The translations under genes were made by a program, and so were the position numbers. A stretch of DNA of 64,000 nt. Origin: Chryseobacterium ureilyticum. GTDB taxonomy: Bacteria > Bacteroidota > Bacteroidia > Flavobacteriales > Weeksellaceae. This document shows, piece by piece, positions 30,697-39,631 of this stretch. Within the stretch, counting starts at the first letter, position 1; each line of letters starts with the position of its first letter. Where the stretch lies: contig NZ_FTOL01000001.1 of assembly GCF_900156735.1 (NCBI RefSeq), positions 434,001 through 498,000 on the forward strand, read 5' to 3'. The notes below the pieces were generated by a model. The model had not been told where the DNA came from. It ran no database searches and saw only the letters and a list, made by a program, of their open reading frames with translations.

Positions 30697-31974
30697 TTAG
30701 TTTAGTTTCAGAATATGAGACATTCCTGTAGTAGTGACCATTTTGGTTTTACTTAGATTGCTTAAGTTGATCTTATTGATATAATTGCTTGTTTTATTGG
30801 CAAATGGAACATAGGCAAAGCCGTTTGCGAAATAACATCTGGCTGCCTTTCCTCCAATAGTGTAGTCATCATCTACTTTTGTAGCAGTTTTTGTATTTAA
30901 ATCAAAGCTCCACCAGCGGAAAATAGGGTCTGTATTATAAGAATATGGATTGGAAGCATCCAGTTTTGAAGGGTCTAATACTGTAGCGAGGAATTTTCCG
31001 TTTCCATAATATTCGAAGTTGGTTATCGGATTACCATTTCCTTGCGATGCCTCTTCCAGGTTAAAATAATAATCATTATCGAACTCTGTAGCTCCGTTTT
31101 TGATTCGAAGTATAGAAGCCGGTTTACCAATAGCATTTCTAGCTCCTCCAAATACATTGTGACACAATACATAAATGTCTCCGTTTTCCGTTTTATTCAT
31201 GTAGTAAACGCCACCACCAGTATTCCATGCACCTGTAAAAGAACCTCTTGTATCCTTGATTATTTTCACCAATGCATTAGAATTATTACTTGAAGAATTA
31301 TTTACTTTGGTAAGGTCTACCACAAGGATTTCACAGGTAGTTGTAGCCGGAGTAAACGTATTGAAATCATTCATATAATACAATGCGGCATACATATAAT
31401 TTCCATTGATGATGATCTCAGTAACACCTTCTGCCTGAATTTTTGCTCCGGCAGTCGGGAAATTAGTTATCTGTCCCACTTTTGACATTGAAGTCCAGTC
31501 TATCACTCCGGTTTTCGTCATTGTAGTTGGATTAAAGATTACAATCTTTCCTGATCCACCTATATATGCTGTATTTTCATCTTTAAAAGCAATATTTCCC
31601 TGGAATCCCAGTTCAGGAACCGCAATAGAACCTTTTTTCTCTCCTGTATTTCCATTGGATAAGGTCCATCTTGTGATTGATTTGTTTTGATAATCATTCA
31701 CATACACAGATTTTTTAAACTCATAGACTCCTCCTGAATGTGAAGCAGAAATTTCGTGAGCTTTTGCATTATCTATTGTTCCTGTGACATCTGGAGATTC
31801 AATTTTCTGCATATAAGCAGAAAAAGAAGTTCCGTTGGAATTTTGAGGTCTTGTGATTAGGGCAAAACTTGCAGATCCGTTATCAGATGTAGGATTTCCC
31901 GGTTCATCATCCTTGTTGTTACACGATACAAATGCCAGCAGCATAAAACTTAAAGCAGTTAGTTTGTTCTTCAT
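30697..31974 (-). CDS. Outer-surface lipoprotein with beta-propeller-like repeats (DUF4374-like)
   Basis: The 425-residue protein starts with a lipoprotein signal peptide ending in the lipobox LAFVSC (Cys18), followed by an acidic, Asn-rich linker. The remainder is rich in beta strands with repeated patterns such as GKIVIFNPTTMTKTGVIDW and CEILVVDLTKV. This looks like a seven-bladed propeller and resembles the DUF4374 family of Bacteroidota. These lipoproteins are often found next to TonB receptors, as here, where the receptor stops 25 bp upstream of this start. A role as a surface partner of the receptor in binding the ferric siderophore is plausible but not shown. Confidence 0.7.
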   Translation of the reverse strand: MKNKLTALSFMLLAFVSCNNKDDEPGNPTSDNGSASFALITRPQNSNGTSFSAYMQKIESPDVTGTIDNAKAHEISASHSGGVYEFKKSVYVNDYQNKSITRWTLSNGNTGEKKGSIAVPELGFQGNIAFKDENTAYIGGSGKIVIFNPTTMTKTGVIDWTSMSKVGQITNFPTAGAKIQAEGVTEIIINGNYMYAALYYMNDFNTFTPATTTCEILVVDLTKVNNSSSNNSNALVKIIKDTRGSFTGAWNTGGGVYYMNKTENGDIYVLCHNVFGGARNAIGKPASILRIKNGATEFDNDYYFNLEEASQGNGNPITNFEYYGNGKFLATVLDPSKLDASNPYSYNTDPIFRWWSFDLNTKTATKVDDDYTIGGKAARCYFANGFAYVPFANKTSNYINKINLSNLSKTKMVTTTGMSHILKLN

Positions 31975-31999
31975 TGTTTTGATTTTTTATGATTTTTGT

Positions 32000-34390
32000 T
32001 TAGTTAAGCAGATAGGTGATTTTGGCATAGACGCTTCGTCCGGGTTTCTGAACAGAGAAGTTGTCATACACCTTTGCGTTAGTCAGATTTTTGCAATCTA
32101 ATGCGAAGCTCCATTTTTCGTTTTTAGAATGAACGGAGACTGAAATATCATTCACAAACTGTGAAGGGATGGTTGTTTTAGAAGATTTTACCCCATTGAT
32201 AGCCCATGTAAGAAAATATTCATGTACATAAGATCCGGTATATAAAAATCTGAAATAATAGTTTCGTTTGTTCCCGGGATCCAGCGTATAAGAAACCTGA
32301 GTATTTCCAAACAGGTAAGGAGTGTTGGGAATTCTTGCTCCGATATATTGATAATTGAAAATTCCGGAATCATCTACTCCCCGTAATCTTGTATCCAGAT
32401 AAGTAGCATTCAGATTCAAACCGATTTTATTATTAAATTTATACTCCAAAAAGCCTTCAGTACCAAGAGTAGACGTTTTCAATAAATTGGTGTAAGCAGC
32501 AAGAGCATTAGTGAAAGAAGTAAGAAGAATACGGTCCTTTGAATTTCTGTAAAAACCTCCGATTCCTGTAAATAATCTTCCGTCCAAAGACTTATAATGT
32601 ACCTTGAAGTTGATATTATGACTTTTTGCAGATTTAAGATTAGGATTCGGGCTTATGGTAATATAATCACCGAAAATCTCTCGGCTGTCAGGCTGACGAA
32701 CTGTATATTCATAGCCGGGAAGAATTGAAACTTTAGGAGTTACCATCCATTTGAATACCTGTCCAAAACCAACATCGGAAGAAGAAGATGTATTTATTTT
32801 ATCAAATTCATTGCTAATTTTAAAGTTAACCCCCTTCACTTTATTGTAATAATGTTTAAAAGAGGTATTGGAAATCAGTCGTCCCTGTAAAAATTTAGAT
32901 TCAAGTGAAGTCCCGAAAAAATTATTGAAAAGAGTCTGAGGTATTTTGAAAGGATCTTCTTTGTAAGTGGCTGTACCCGCTTTATCTTCACCGGACAGTT
33001 CCATTTTTGTGTTGAATAGATTAACATTCAGTTTATAATGATCTCCCAATTTGAAAAAAGCATTTTCTCTTGCATAGAACACATTCTGATTGATTTTTGG
33101 AGTGCGCCCCTGACTGTATAAGCCGCTTTCTCCCTTATTGGTTCCCTGAGCATAGCTGCCATCCCAGAAGTAGATTCGTGAAGAAATATCTTCAAAATAA
33201 GTCTGTTCAAAATTATATCCTGCAGTTACATCAATCTGCCATTTATTCTTTTCTGCACTTGATTTTTTCCAGTTAATGGCTGCTCCACCTGTATATTCTC
33301 TGGAAAAAGGTTCTCCCCAGGGTTGCAAAGCTGTAATGCCATGCTGCCATTCTTTATAAGTATGCGTAAAAGAGGAGATAAATTTTATATTGTCAGCCCA
33401 ACTTAGATCTTTTATCCCTAGCTGTACTTTAGCTAATGCAAAATCATATTGATCATTAAACCTTCTGGCGCGTCCTTTTTTTGTATTATACAAATCGTCA
33501 ACTACCACATCCACATCATCCATCCAGTAATCATTGTCCGAATGACGATAGACTGCATCAAAACCTGCATAGAACTTCTTGTTTTTAAAAGGATGCCCTG
33601 AAGTGTTGAGCGTCGCTTCATGAGAATTCCAGGAACCATATGTGTAGCCTAACCCTAAAAAATCTTTTTCACTCTGTCTTGTAACAATATTGATGACACC
33701 TCCCAATGCATCAGAACCAAATTGTACAGGAATCAAACCTTTGTATATTTCAACACGGTCAATCATATTGGCGGTGAGATTTTGTAGTTCAAAACCACGT
33801 CCCAAAAGATAAACCGGAATTTCATCCACAAAAACACGAACATCTTTTCCACCTATCCCGTTAAGAATAACATTCAGTGCGCTACCCATTCCGCCTTGCT
33901 GCTGTATACGCAATCCGGATGCTAGGTTTAAGGCTTCAGCAACTGTTTTTGATGTCGTTTTAAAATCTTTAAAATCAATAACTTCAGGTGTGTAGAGTGA
34001 TTCTCGTATCTTCTGTAATGCAGAAAGTTTCGTTCCTTCAACAATGACTTCTTCAATTTCATACGCTGATTTCATGAGAGTTACGTTTAAAGTTTCTTTT
34101 TCTCCGGTTAGCTGAACTTTAAAGCTTTTTTTACGAAATAATGAATTTTCTATAGAAATCATATAACTTCCTGGTTTTTCGTAAATAGTTGTTTGTCCGT
34201 TCTTATCTGTAGTCTGTTGTGAAAAAGTATCATTTCCTTCAACAGTGATTTTAGCGTCAGGAATTACTTCCTTTAATTCATTTTTAATACTTATAATTAT
34301 TTGAGCATCAATAGTATTTATTGAAAAAGCAGATAGAAAAAATACAGCTGTAAACTTTATGTAGTTTAAACGCTCAAAAATTGGTTTCAT
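32000..34390 (-). CDS. TonB-dependent outer membrane receptor (presumed ferric siderophore receptor)
   Basis: The 796-residue protein carries a signal peptide ending near SINTIDAQ (about residue 29). A carboxypeptidase-regulatory-like beta domain follows (about 30-110), then a plug domain (about 125-235; VILNGIGGKDVRVFVDEIPV, RVEIYKGLIPVQFGSDALGG, INIVTRQ) and a long beta-barrel ending in an aromatic-rich C-terminal strand. It is the first gene of the siderophore operon and is the probable importer of the product made by the downstream genes, playing the part of FyuA or FptA. Iron regulation is expected. I could not find a convincing Fur box in the 315-bp upstream gap, although that gap is so AT-rich that a weak site could be missed. 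Confidence 0.9.
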   Translation of the reverse strand: MKPIFERLNYIKFTAVFFLSAFSINTIDAQIIISIKNELKEVIPDAKITVEGNDTFSQQTTDKNGQTTIYEKPGSYMISIENSLFRKKSFKVQLTGEKETLNVTLMKSAYEIEEVIVEGTKLSALQKIRESLYTPEVIDFKDFKTTSKTVAEALNLASGLRIQQQGGMGSALNVILNGIGGKDVRVFVDEIPVYLLGRGFELQNLTANMIDRVEIYKGLIPVQFGSDALGGVINIVTRQSEKDFLGLGYTYGSWNSHEATLNTSGHPFKNKKFYAGFDAVYRHSDNDYWMDDVDVVVDDLYNTKKGRARRFNDQYDFALAKVQLGIKDLSWADNIKFISSFTHTYKEWQHGITALQPWGEPFSREYTGGAAINWKKSSAEKNKWQIDVTAGYNFEQTYFEDISSRIYFWDGSYAQGTNKGESGLYSQGRTPKINQNVFYARENAFFKLGDHYKLNVNLFNTKMELSGEDKAGTATYKEDPFKIPQTLFNNFFGTSLESKFLQGRLISNTSFKHYYNKVKGVNFKISNEFDKINTSSSSDVGFGQVFKWMVTPKVSILPGYEYTVRQPDSREIFGDYITISPNPNLKSAKSHNINFKVHYKSLDGRLFTGIGGFYRNSKDRILLTSFTNALAAYTNLLKTSTLGTEGFLEYKFNNKIGLNLNATYLDTRLRGVDDSGIFNYQYIGARIPNTPYLFGNTQVSYTLDPGNKRNYYFRFLYTGSYVHEYFLTWAINGVKSSKTTIPSQFVNDISVSVHSKNEKWSFALDCKNLTNAKVYDNFSVQKPGRSVYAKITYLLN

Positions 34391-34705
34391 GTGTTATTTA
34401 TAATTAGTCCAAATATAAATAAATAATTTATAAATGATTTAAAAATAAACATGATTTATATTTTGAATAGTATATTGCAGGTTTTAAGAATGATTATTAT
34501 ATAATAGACGAAGTTTGTTACCTTACAAATCAATGCTTTTAGAATAGTAGAATTTGTTTACAAATCCCCTTTAACATTGTCGTATTTAATGATGGTTGTA
34601 TCTTGATGGAAAGATTTAAGCTCTGAACCATGAAGAGATTACATAGATTTGTATTGCAAAAATGACAGGTTTTTAAAATTTAAAAAGATTAGATAACTAT
34701 AAATA
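34391..34705. promoter_or_regulatory. Divergent intergenic region with two candidate -7 boxes
   Basis: This 315-bp AT-rich gap separates the minus-strand siderophore operon from the plus-strand SUKH gene. On the minus strand TATATTTG (34417-34410) matches the Bacteroidota -7 consensus TAnnTTTG and lies 19 bp before the receptor start. On the plus strand TAGATTTG (34644-34651) matches too and lies 54 bp before the SUKH start. Neither has a clear TTG at the -33 distance. A repeated TTACAAATC occurs near 34523 and 34559. A gatAATgattattat stretch near 34490 is only vaguely Fur-like. No gene or RNA element is seen. Confidence 0.5.
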
Positions 34706-35260
34706 ATGACGGCAGAATTTATCAACGCGTTAAGCATATTGAAAGAATGGGTTTCAAAAAATAAAGTAATTCTTGAAACAAAAAAATGGACAAATGGAGA
34801 GGAAATGATAGAATCGGAAAGTTTGAAATTTAATGTTCAGCCTATTTCAGGTAAGGAATTAGAAGAAATTAAAAGTTATACTCAATATTTACTTCCTGAG
34901 TCCTATTATCATTTTTTATCGGAAATAGGAAGTGGGCAATTTTTTATCGGGGAATATTTGCCATGCTTTGAAATATATAATCTGGCAGAGTTAGCAGAGA
35001 ATAATACTAATGTTCAGAAGGAAATTGAGAGCGTGGGAGAAGAAGTAAGCGCTGATTTTATAATGATTGGGATGCATTGCTCTATGGGGGATTGGATGGG
35101 CTTCTGTACTACAAAAAATGGAAAAAAAAACTACGATGTCTTTTCTCACGAATATCCAATAGGTGAATATGTAGAAATCTCTGACGAATTGAAGTCTTGG
35201 AGAACTTTTGAAGAATGGCTGATCAAAGCAGTAGAAACTAAAGGAGAAGAAACGCTATAA
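34706..35260 (+). CDS. SMI1/KNR4 (SUKH) family protein
   Basis: The 184-residue soluble protein carries a SUKH domain. The segment LLPESYYHFLSEIGSGQFF (about residues 64-82) is the hallmark 'LP..Y..FL...G.G' region, followed by an EIYNLAEL strand and a C-terminal helix SWRTFEEWLIKAV. SUKH proteins are commonly immunity proteins against polymorphic toxins, and some have other regulatory roles. The gene overlaps nothing, and the downstream LRR-like gene starts one base after its stop codon, so the pair is an operon. No toxin gene is adjacent in the window, so an orphan immunity pair is the best reading. Confidence 0.75.
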   Translation: MTAEFINALSILKEWVSKNKVILETKKWTNGEEMIESESLKFNVQPISGKELEEIKSYTQYLLPESYYHFLSEIGSGQFFIGEYLPCFEIYNLAELAENNTNVQKEIESVGEEVSADFIMIGMHCSMGDWMGFCTTKNGKKNYDVFSHEYPIGEYVEISDELKSWRTFEEWLIKAVETKGEETL

Positions 35261-35261
35261 A

Positions 35262-36110
35262 ATGTATATAGGAACAACAATACAAGGCAGAACAGATCAG
35301 TTTATTATCCTTGAAAAAGGTGATTCGGCAGAAGATCTCTTATCTTTAATGAAGGAGAAAAATATTTATAATCTGATCGTTGCGGGGAAAGATATTGGGT
35401 TAGAAATACTTACAAATGATTCATTTTCAGGTTTGTTTAGTGGAATTGAAATATTACACTTGAAAGATGTGGAAATCAATAGAAGTGAGGAAATACTTCA
35501 ATTTAAAAACGTTAAGCGATTAGAAATAGAAAATAGTAAGTTCAGAGGGAAAGAAGATATTGACTGGTCACAACTTGAATATCTGGAAGAACTGTTTACA
35601 ATCTATTCTAAACGTTTTCAAAATCTTTTCAATCATTCGACGTTGAAAACATTGTTTATTGAAAAATTTGAAGAAGAAGACTTTGAGTTTCCTGTTAATT
35701 CCCAATTGGAAACACTTTCAATAGAAAAAAGTAAAGAATGTATCTGGTCTTCGCTACCTAATTTAAAAAATCTGAAAGCGTTGTATTTGGTTGGTATTCC
35801 TTCGATATTTGATATTTCCTGGATTACCGGGTTTTCGCAACTTGAAGATGTTGATTTTACGTCTTGCAAGAACATGGAAAATGTAATAGAGAATCTTTCT
35901 GAAGTAAAGTCTTTAAAGACAATTTTCTTAGGTTACTTAGGGGATTTCAGCTCATTATTCCCTTTAAAAAACTTAAATCATTTACAAGAACTGACTATAG
36001 AAAGTGGCGGTAAACTGACAGATAAAAAGAGTGTAGACTTTCTCAATAAGATGCCCAATTTAGAGTTTAGTATTGAAATGAAGAATTGGATGGTGGGTAA
36101 TGAGGATTAA
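35262..36110 (+). CDS. Leucine-rich-repeat-like hypothetical protein
   Basis: The 282-residue protein lacks a signal peptide. It has irregular repeats of about 22-24 residues with the pattern L..L.L..., for example LEILTND, LKNLKALYLVG, FSQLEDVDFTSC, VKSLKTIFLGY and LNHLQELTIES. This fits a short bacterial LRR solenoid. The start is taken at the ATG one base after the SUKH stop, which makes the two genes translationally linked. Similar SUKH-LRR neighbours occur in Bacteroidota immunity islands, so a protein-binding immunity role is likely but unproven. Confidence 0.6.
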   Translation: MYIGTTIQGRTDQFIILEKGDSAEDLLSLMKEKNIYNLIVAGKDIGLEILTNDSFSGLFSGIEILHLKDVEINRSEEILQFKNVKRLEIENSKFRGKEDIDWSQLEYLEELFTIYSKRFQNLFNHSTLKTLFIEKFEEEDFEFPVNSQLETLSIEKSKECIWSSLPNLKNLKALYLVGIPSIFDISWITGFSQLEDVDFTSCKNMENVIENLSEVKSLKTIFLGYLGDFSSLFPLKNLNHLQELTIESGGKLTDKKSVDFLNKMPNLEFSIEMKNWMVGNED

Positions 36111-36615
36111 AATGTCTTCAATAAACCTTTATATGTGTTTAAAACTAATATAAAAGTAAAATCATTATTATTTTTCATTAATAATTTTATAATTCCTAAT
36201 AAAAATATATTTTTACAGTCAGTGATAGAAATTATAACTGGCTACAGAAAACTAATAAACTAAATCTAAAAACGAATTAAACCATGAAAATTCACGAAAC
36301 TACACCGTATTTACTTTTACTCATTCATCAAATTTGATTGTTTTCAACAATTAAAAACCAACATTAAACTCTAATTTTTTAGTCCTAAGTCATGTCGAAC
36401 TGATATGATTTATTTGAATATTTCTGTAAATCAGATGTGAAAAACATTTGATAGTAGGATTATTACAGGTATTTCACTCTCAATTCTGTATGAAAATATT
36501 TTTATAGAATCTTGGAAAAGTTTGATGCTCAGATATGATATGGAGTTCAGAGACCATTTAAACGAAGCGGATCCGAAAAGCTATACGAGTAGGAGAATAT
36601 CATGAAAATTAAAAT
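36111..36615. other. 505-bp non-coding gap
   Basis: No gene, RNA or clear promoter is recognised here. The first half is very AT-rich. From 36525 to 36605 a 26-codon open frame (MLRYDMEFRDHLNEADPKSY..) looks more protein-like than its surroundings and may be the remnant of a lost gene. It ends just before the RCC1 gene. No transposon ends were seen. Confidence 0.5.
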
Positions 36616-39378
36616 ATGAGAAGAATACTTTTATTATTTGTATTTATCAGTCTAAATTCCTTTGCTCAATGCTGGCAGAGCCTTAGTGTGGGAGAAGAAC
36701 ATTCTGTAGGAATAAAAACAGACGGATCATTATGGGCTTGGGGAGCTAATTTCTCAGGGCAAATAGGTGATGGAACCGTGACGATGAGAAAGTCACCTCT
36801 CCGAATAGGAACATTAAAGGATTGGAAAATTGTTAGTGCAGGAGGTGGAAGTACTTTTGCCATTAAAACAGATGGAACATTATGGGGATGGGGAAATAAT
36901 AATTCTGGACAATTAGGAGACGGGACTACGATTTCTAAAAAGGTTCCGACTCGAATAGGAACTGCAGCAAATTGGCAAAGTCTTAGTGTTGGAAAAGATC
37001 ATGTCATAGGATTGAAAACAGATGGAACCTTGTGGACGTGGGGAAAAAACGGTTATGGACAATTGGGAGATGGAACTACAACTTCTAAAAATATCCCAAC
37101 ACAAATCGGTACTGCTACGGATTGGAAAAGTGTGAATGCCGGAAATAAATATTCAGCAGGAATCAAAACCGACGGAACATTATGGATGTGGGGGGTAAAT
37201 ATGGATGGACAATTAGGTGATGGAACAAATACTGAAAAAAATAAACCAACTCAAGTTGGAACAGATACAAATTGGAGCAGCATTGATGCTGCAGATGATC
37301 ATTCGGTAGCAGTTAAAACAGATGGTACATTATGGACATGGGGGCGGAATTATTACGGACAATTAGGTGATGGTACTACAGTCAAAAGAAATATACCAGC
37401 ACAAGTGGGAACTGCAACAAATTGGCTAAATATTGCCGGTAAGAATGGTTCTACATATGCAACGAAAACAGATGGAACACTTTGGACATGGGGGTATAAT
37501 TATTATGGTCAATTGGGGAATGGATCAAATGAAGCTGTGAATGCAGGATCAATACCAATGCAAATAGGAACTTCTTCAGATAATCTGCAAATTTTCCCTG
37601 GAGAAAATTATGCTCTTGTAAAAGGCATTGATGGCTCTTTAAAAGCTTCTGGACAAAATAATTATGGGCAGTTGGGCGATGGAACTTCTACGACTGTTAA
37701 TGTCAATAACAATAAAAATACATTTGTTTCTATTGCATGTCCTGGAGTCTGTATTCCTCCAACTCAATTTTTAGTAACTAATCTTACTTCTGCAACAGCT
37801 ACTCTTAACTGGACAGCATCAACGATAACTCCTAGCCAAGGCTATCAGTATCTTTATAGCACGAGCCCTATTATTGGAGGAAATGATGGAACTACTATTT
37901 CTACAACTGTAAATTTGACAAACTTATTACCTGATACCACTTACTATTGGTGGGTAGCTCCTAATTGTGGATTCAGCTGGGTAGAGTGGGAGTCAGGAGG
38001 TTCTTTTACTACGCTTCCTACTACTGAAACAGGTTGCTGGCAAAGTGTTGATGCAGGTATTTATCATTCGGTAGGACTTAAAATAGATGGGACTCTATGG
38101 GCATGGGGAGATAACTATTATGGACAGCTAGGAGATGGAACTAATTCTGATAGAAATAGACCAACACAAATTGGAACTGCTAATAATTGGACGAAAATAT
38201 CTGCTGGAATGCGTTATTCCGTAGGGCTTAAATCAGATGGGACATTATGGGCATGGGGAAGTAATCTTAAAGGACAACTAGGAAATGGAACTATTACGGA
38301 GAGAAATATTCCAACACAGGTAGGAACCGCAACAGACTGGGTAAATGTAGCTACTGGGGATGCTCATACATTGGCTCTAAAATCAGACGGAACACTTTGG
38401 GCTTGGGGGCTGAATGATTATGGTCAGCTAGGTGATGATACAACTATCAATAAAACTACACCTATACAAATCGGAACTGCAACCGATTGGTTAAGTATTG
38501 CTGCTGGAATATCTCATAGTCTCGCTATAAAGACAGATGGAACATTATGGGCTTGGGGAGACAATTCTAAAGGACAGCTGGGTGATGGAACTATAGTTGC
38601 AAAAAAAATTCCGACACGAATAGGAACGGCTACAAATTGGAAAACTGTTGATGGAGGAAAAGAACATTCAACAGGGCTCAAAACAGATGGAACAATTTGG
38701 GTTTGGGGAGATAACAGATGGGGGCAATTAGGTGATGGAACTGAAATCTCAAAGAATATTCCAACGCAATTAGGAGTAGAAACAAATTGGAGAAACTTTG
38801 CTACTGGATATTGGGGATCTACTTTAGCCATAAAAACAGACGGTACTCTTTGGGCATGGGGATATAATAGCTCTGGGCAGTTAGGAGATGGAACGATTAT
38901 ACATAGATATACACCCATCTCTATCGGTACAGCTACAGATAGACAAAGTGTTGCATTAGGAAGCAATAATGGACTTGTTATCAATAATAGTGGCTTTTTA
39001 TCAATTGCTGGTCATAATAGTTGGGGGCAGTTAGGAGATGGTACAACCGTTAGCAAGCCAATTTTGACACCTGTTGCCTGTCCTACGAGTAATATCGTTG
39101 TTGTGGGAGCCTTATCAAGAACCGTGAATGAAACCTCGATGAAAGCAGATCAGCTGAAAGTCTATCCAAATCCGGTACAGGATATTCTGACAATTTCTTT
39201 GGACCAAAAGATTATTTCGGTAACAGTTTATAGTACGGCTGGGAGTCCTATGCTTTCAAAAACAATCAATGATACTAAAGGAAATATTGATGTTTCGAGA
39301 TTATTATCAGGAGTTTATCAGGTGAAAGTAATTGGAGTTAATGATTTTGTAAAAACAGTACAAATCATCAAACGATAA
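36616..39378 (+). CDS. Secreted double RCC1 beta-propeller protein with FN3 and T9SS sorting domain
   Basis: The 920-residue protein has a signal peptide (MRRILLLFVFISLNSFAQ). Seven RCC1 repeats of about 50 residues follow (about 18-370), each with the core IKTDGTLWAWG.N..GQLGDGT. A fibronectin type III domain comes next (about 378-470; ATLNWTAST, LLPDTTYYWWVAPNCG), then seven more RCC1 repeats (about 475-825). The C-terminus is a type A T9SS sorting domain (LKVYPNPVQDILTISL to VKTVQIIKR). The last repeat of each block is the least conserved, as expected where a propeller closes. The protein should be exported by the Sec and type IX systems and placed on the cell surface or released. Its ligand is unknown. 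It is a single-gene unit followed by a strong terminator. Confidence 0.92.
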   Translation: MRRILLLFVFISLNSFAQCWQSLSVGEEHSVGIKTDGSLWAWGANFSGQIGDGTVTMRKSPLRIGTLKDWKIVSAGGGSTFAIKTDGTLWGWGNNNSGQLGDGTTISKKVPTRIGTAANWQSLSVGKDHVIGLKTDGTLWTWGKNGYGQLGDGTTTSKNIPTQIGTATDWKSVNAGNKYSAGIKTDGTLWMWGVNMDGQLGDGTNTEKNKPTQVGTDTNWSSIDAADDHSVAVKTDGTLWTWGRNYYGQLGDGTTVKRNIPAQVGTATNWLNIAGKNGSTYATKTDGTLWTWGYNYYGQLGNGSNEAVNAGSIPMQIGTSSDNLQIFPGENYALVKGIDGSLKASGQNNYGQLGDGTSTTVNVNNNKNTFVSIACPGVCIPPTQFLVTNLTSATATLNWTASTITPSQGYQYLYSTSPIIGGNDGTTISTTVNLTNLLPDTTYYWWVAPNCGFSWVEWESGGSFTTLPTTETGCWQSVDAGIYHSVGLKIDGTLWAWGDNYYGQLGDGTNSDRNRPTQIGTANNWTKISAGMRYSVGLKSDGTLWAWGSNLKGQLGNGTITERNIPTQVGTATDWVNVATGDAHTLALKSDGTLWAWGLNDYGQLGDDTTINKTTPIQIGTATDWLSIAAGISHSLAIKTDGTLWAWGDNSKGQLGDGTIVAKKIPTRIGTATNWKTVDGGKEHSTGLKTDGTIWVWGDNRWGQLGDGTEISKNIPTQLGVETNWRNFATGYWGSTLAIKTDGTLWAWGYNSSGQLGDGTIIHRYTPISIGTATDRQSVALGSNNGLVINNSGFLSIAGHNSWGQLGDGTTVSKPILTPVACPTSNIVVVGALSRTVNETSMKADQLKVYPNPVQDILTISLDQKIISVTVYSTAGSPMLSKTINDTKGNIDVSRLLSGVYQVKVIGVNDFVKTVQIIKR

Positions 39379-39431
39379 ACATTATAATAAATAAGGTTTA
39401 AAATCTTTTTAAACCGAACATTGTATTTGAA

Positions 39432-39459
39432 AATAGCGCCACTTAAAAGTGGCGCTATT
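39432..39459. terminator. Bidirectional rho-independent terminator
   Basis: AATAGCGCCACTT (39432-39444) and AAGTGGCGCTATT (39447-39459) form a perfect 13-bp stem with a 2-base spacer. The stem is followed by CTTTAATAT on the plus strand and by TTTTCAAATAC on the minus strand. It lies between the convergent RCC1 gene (plus) and the tape-measure gene (minus), and so can end both transcripts. Confidence 0.9.
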
Positions 39460-39631
39460 CTTTAATATCTATTTAAAAAAATCACTGTTTCTCTGAAGAA
39501 TTATTTTGACTTTAGGATATTTGATGCAGAATTTTCTCTGCATTTATAGAGTGATAGAACACGAGAAGAGATTGGCGAATCTATTAAATTGATATTGTTT
39601 TGTGTAGGATAGTGTTATTTGTAACAAACCA

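Noticed and set aside
1..34390. Salicylate starter pathway as in pyochelin or yersiniabactin
   Set aside because: No isochorismate synthase, pyruvate lyase or salicyl-AMP ligase is visible. The only free-standing ligase is the fatty acyl type.
34480..34510. Fur box upstream of the receptor gene
   Set aside because: The AT-rich stretch matches the Fur consensus only loosely, and similar matches are expected by chance in this gap.
36616..39378. CRISPR array or simple DNA repeat
   Set aside because: The roughly 150-bp periodicity is that of translated RCC1 repeats in an open frame, with variation at third codon positions.
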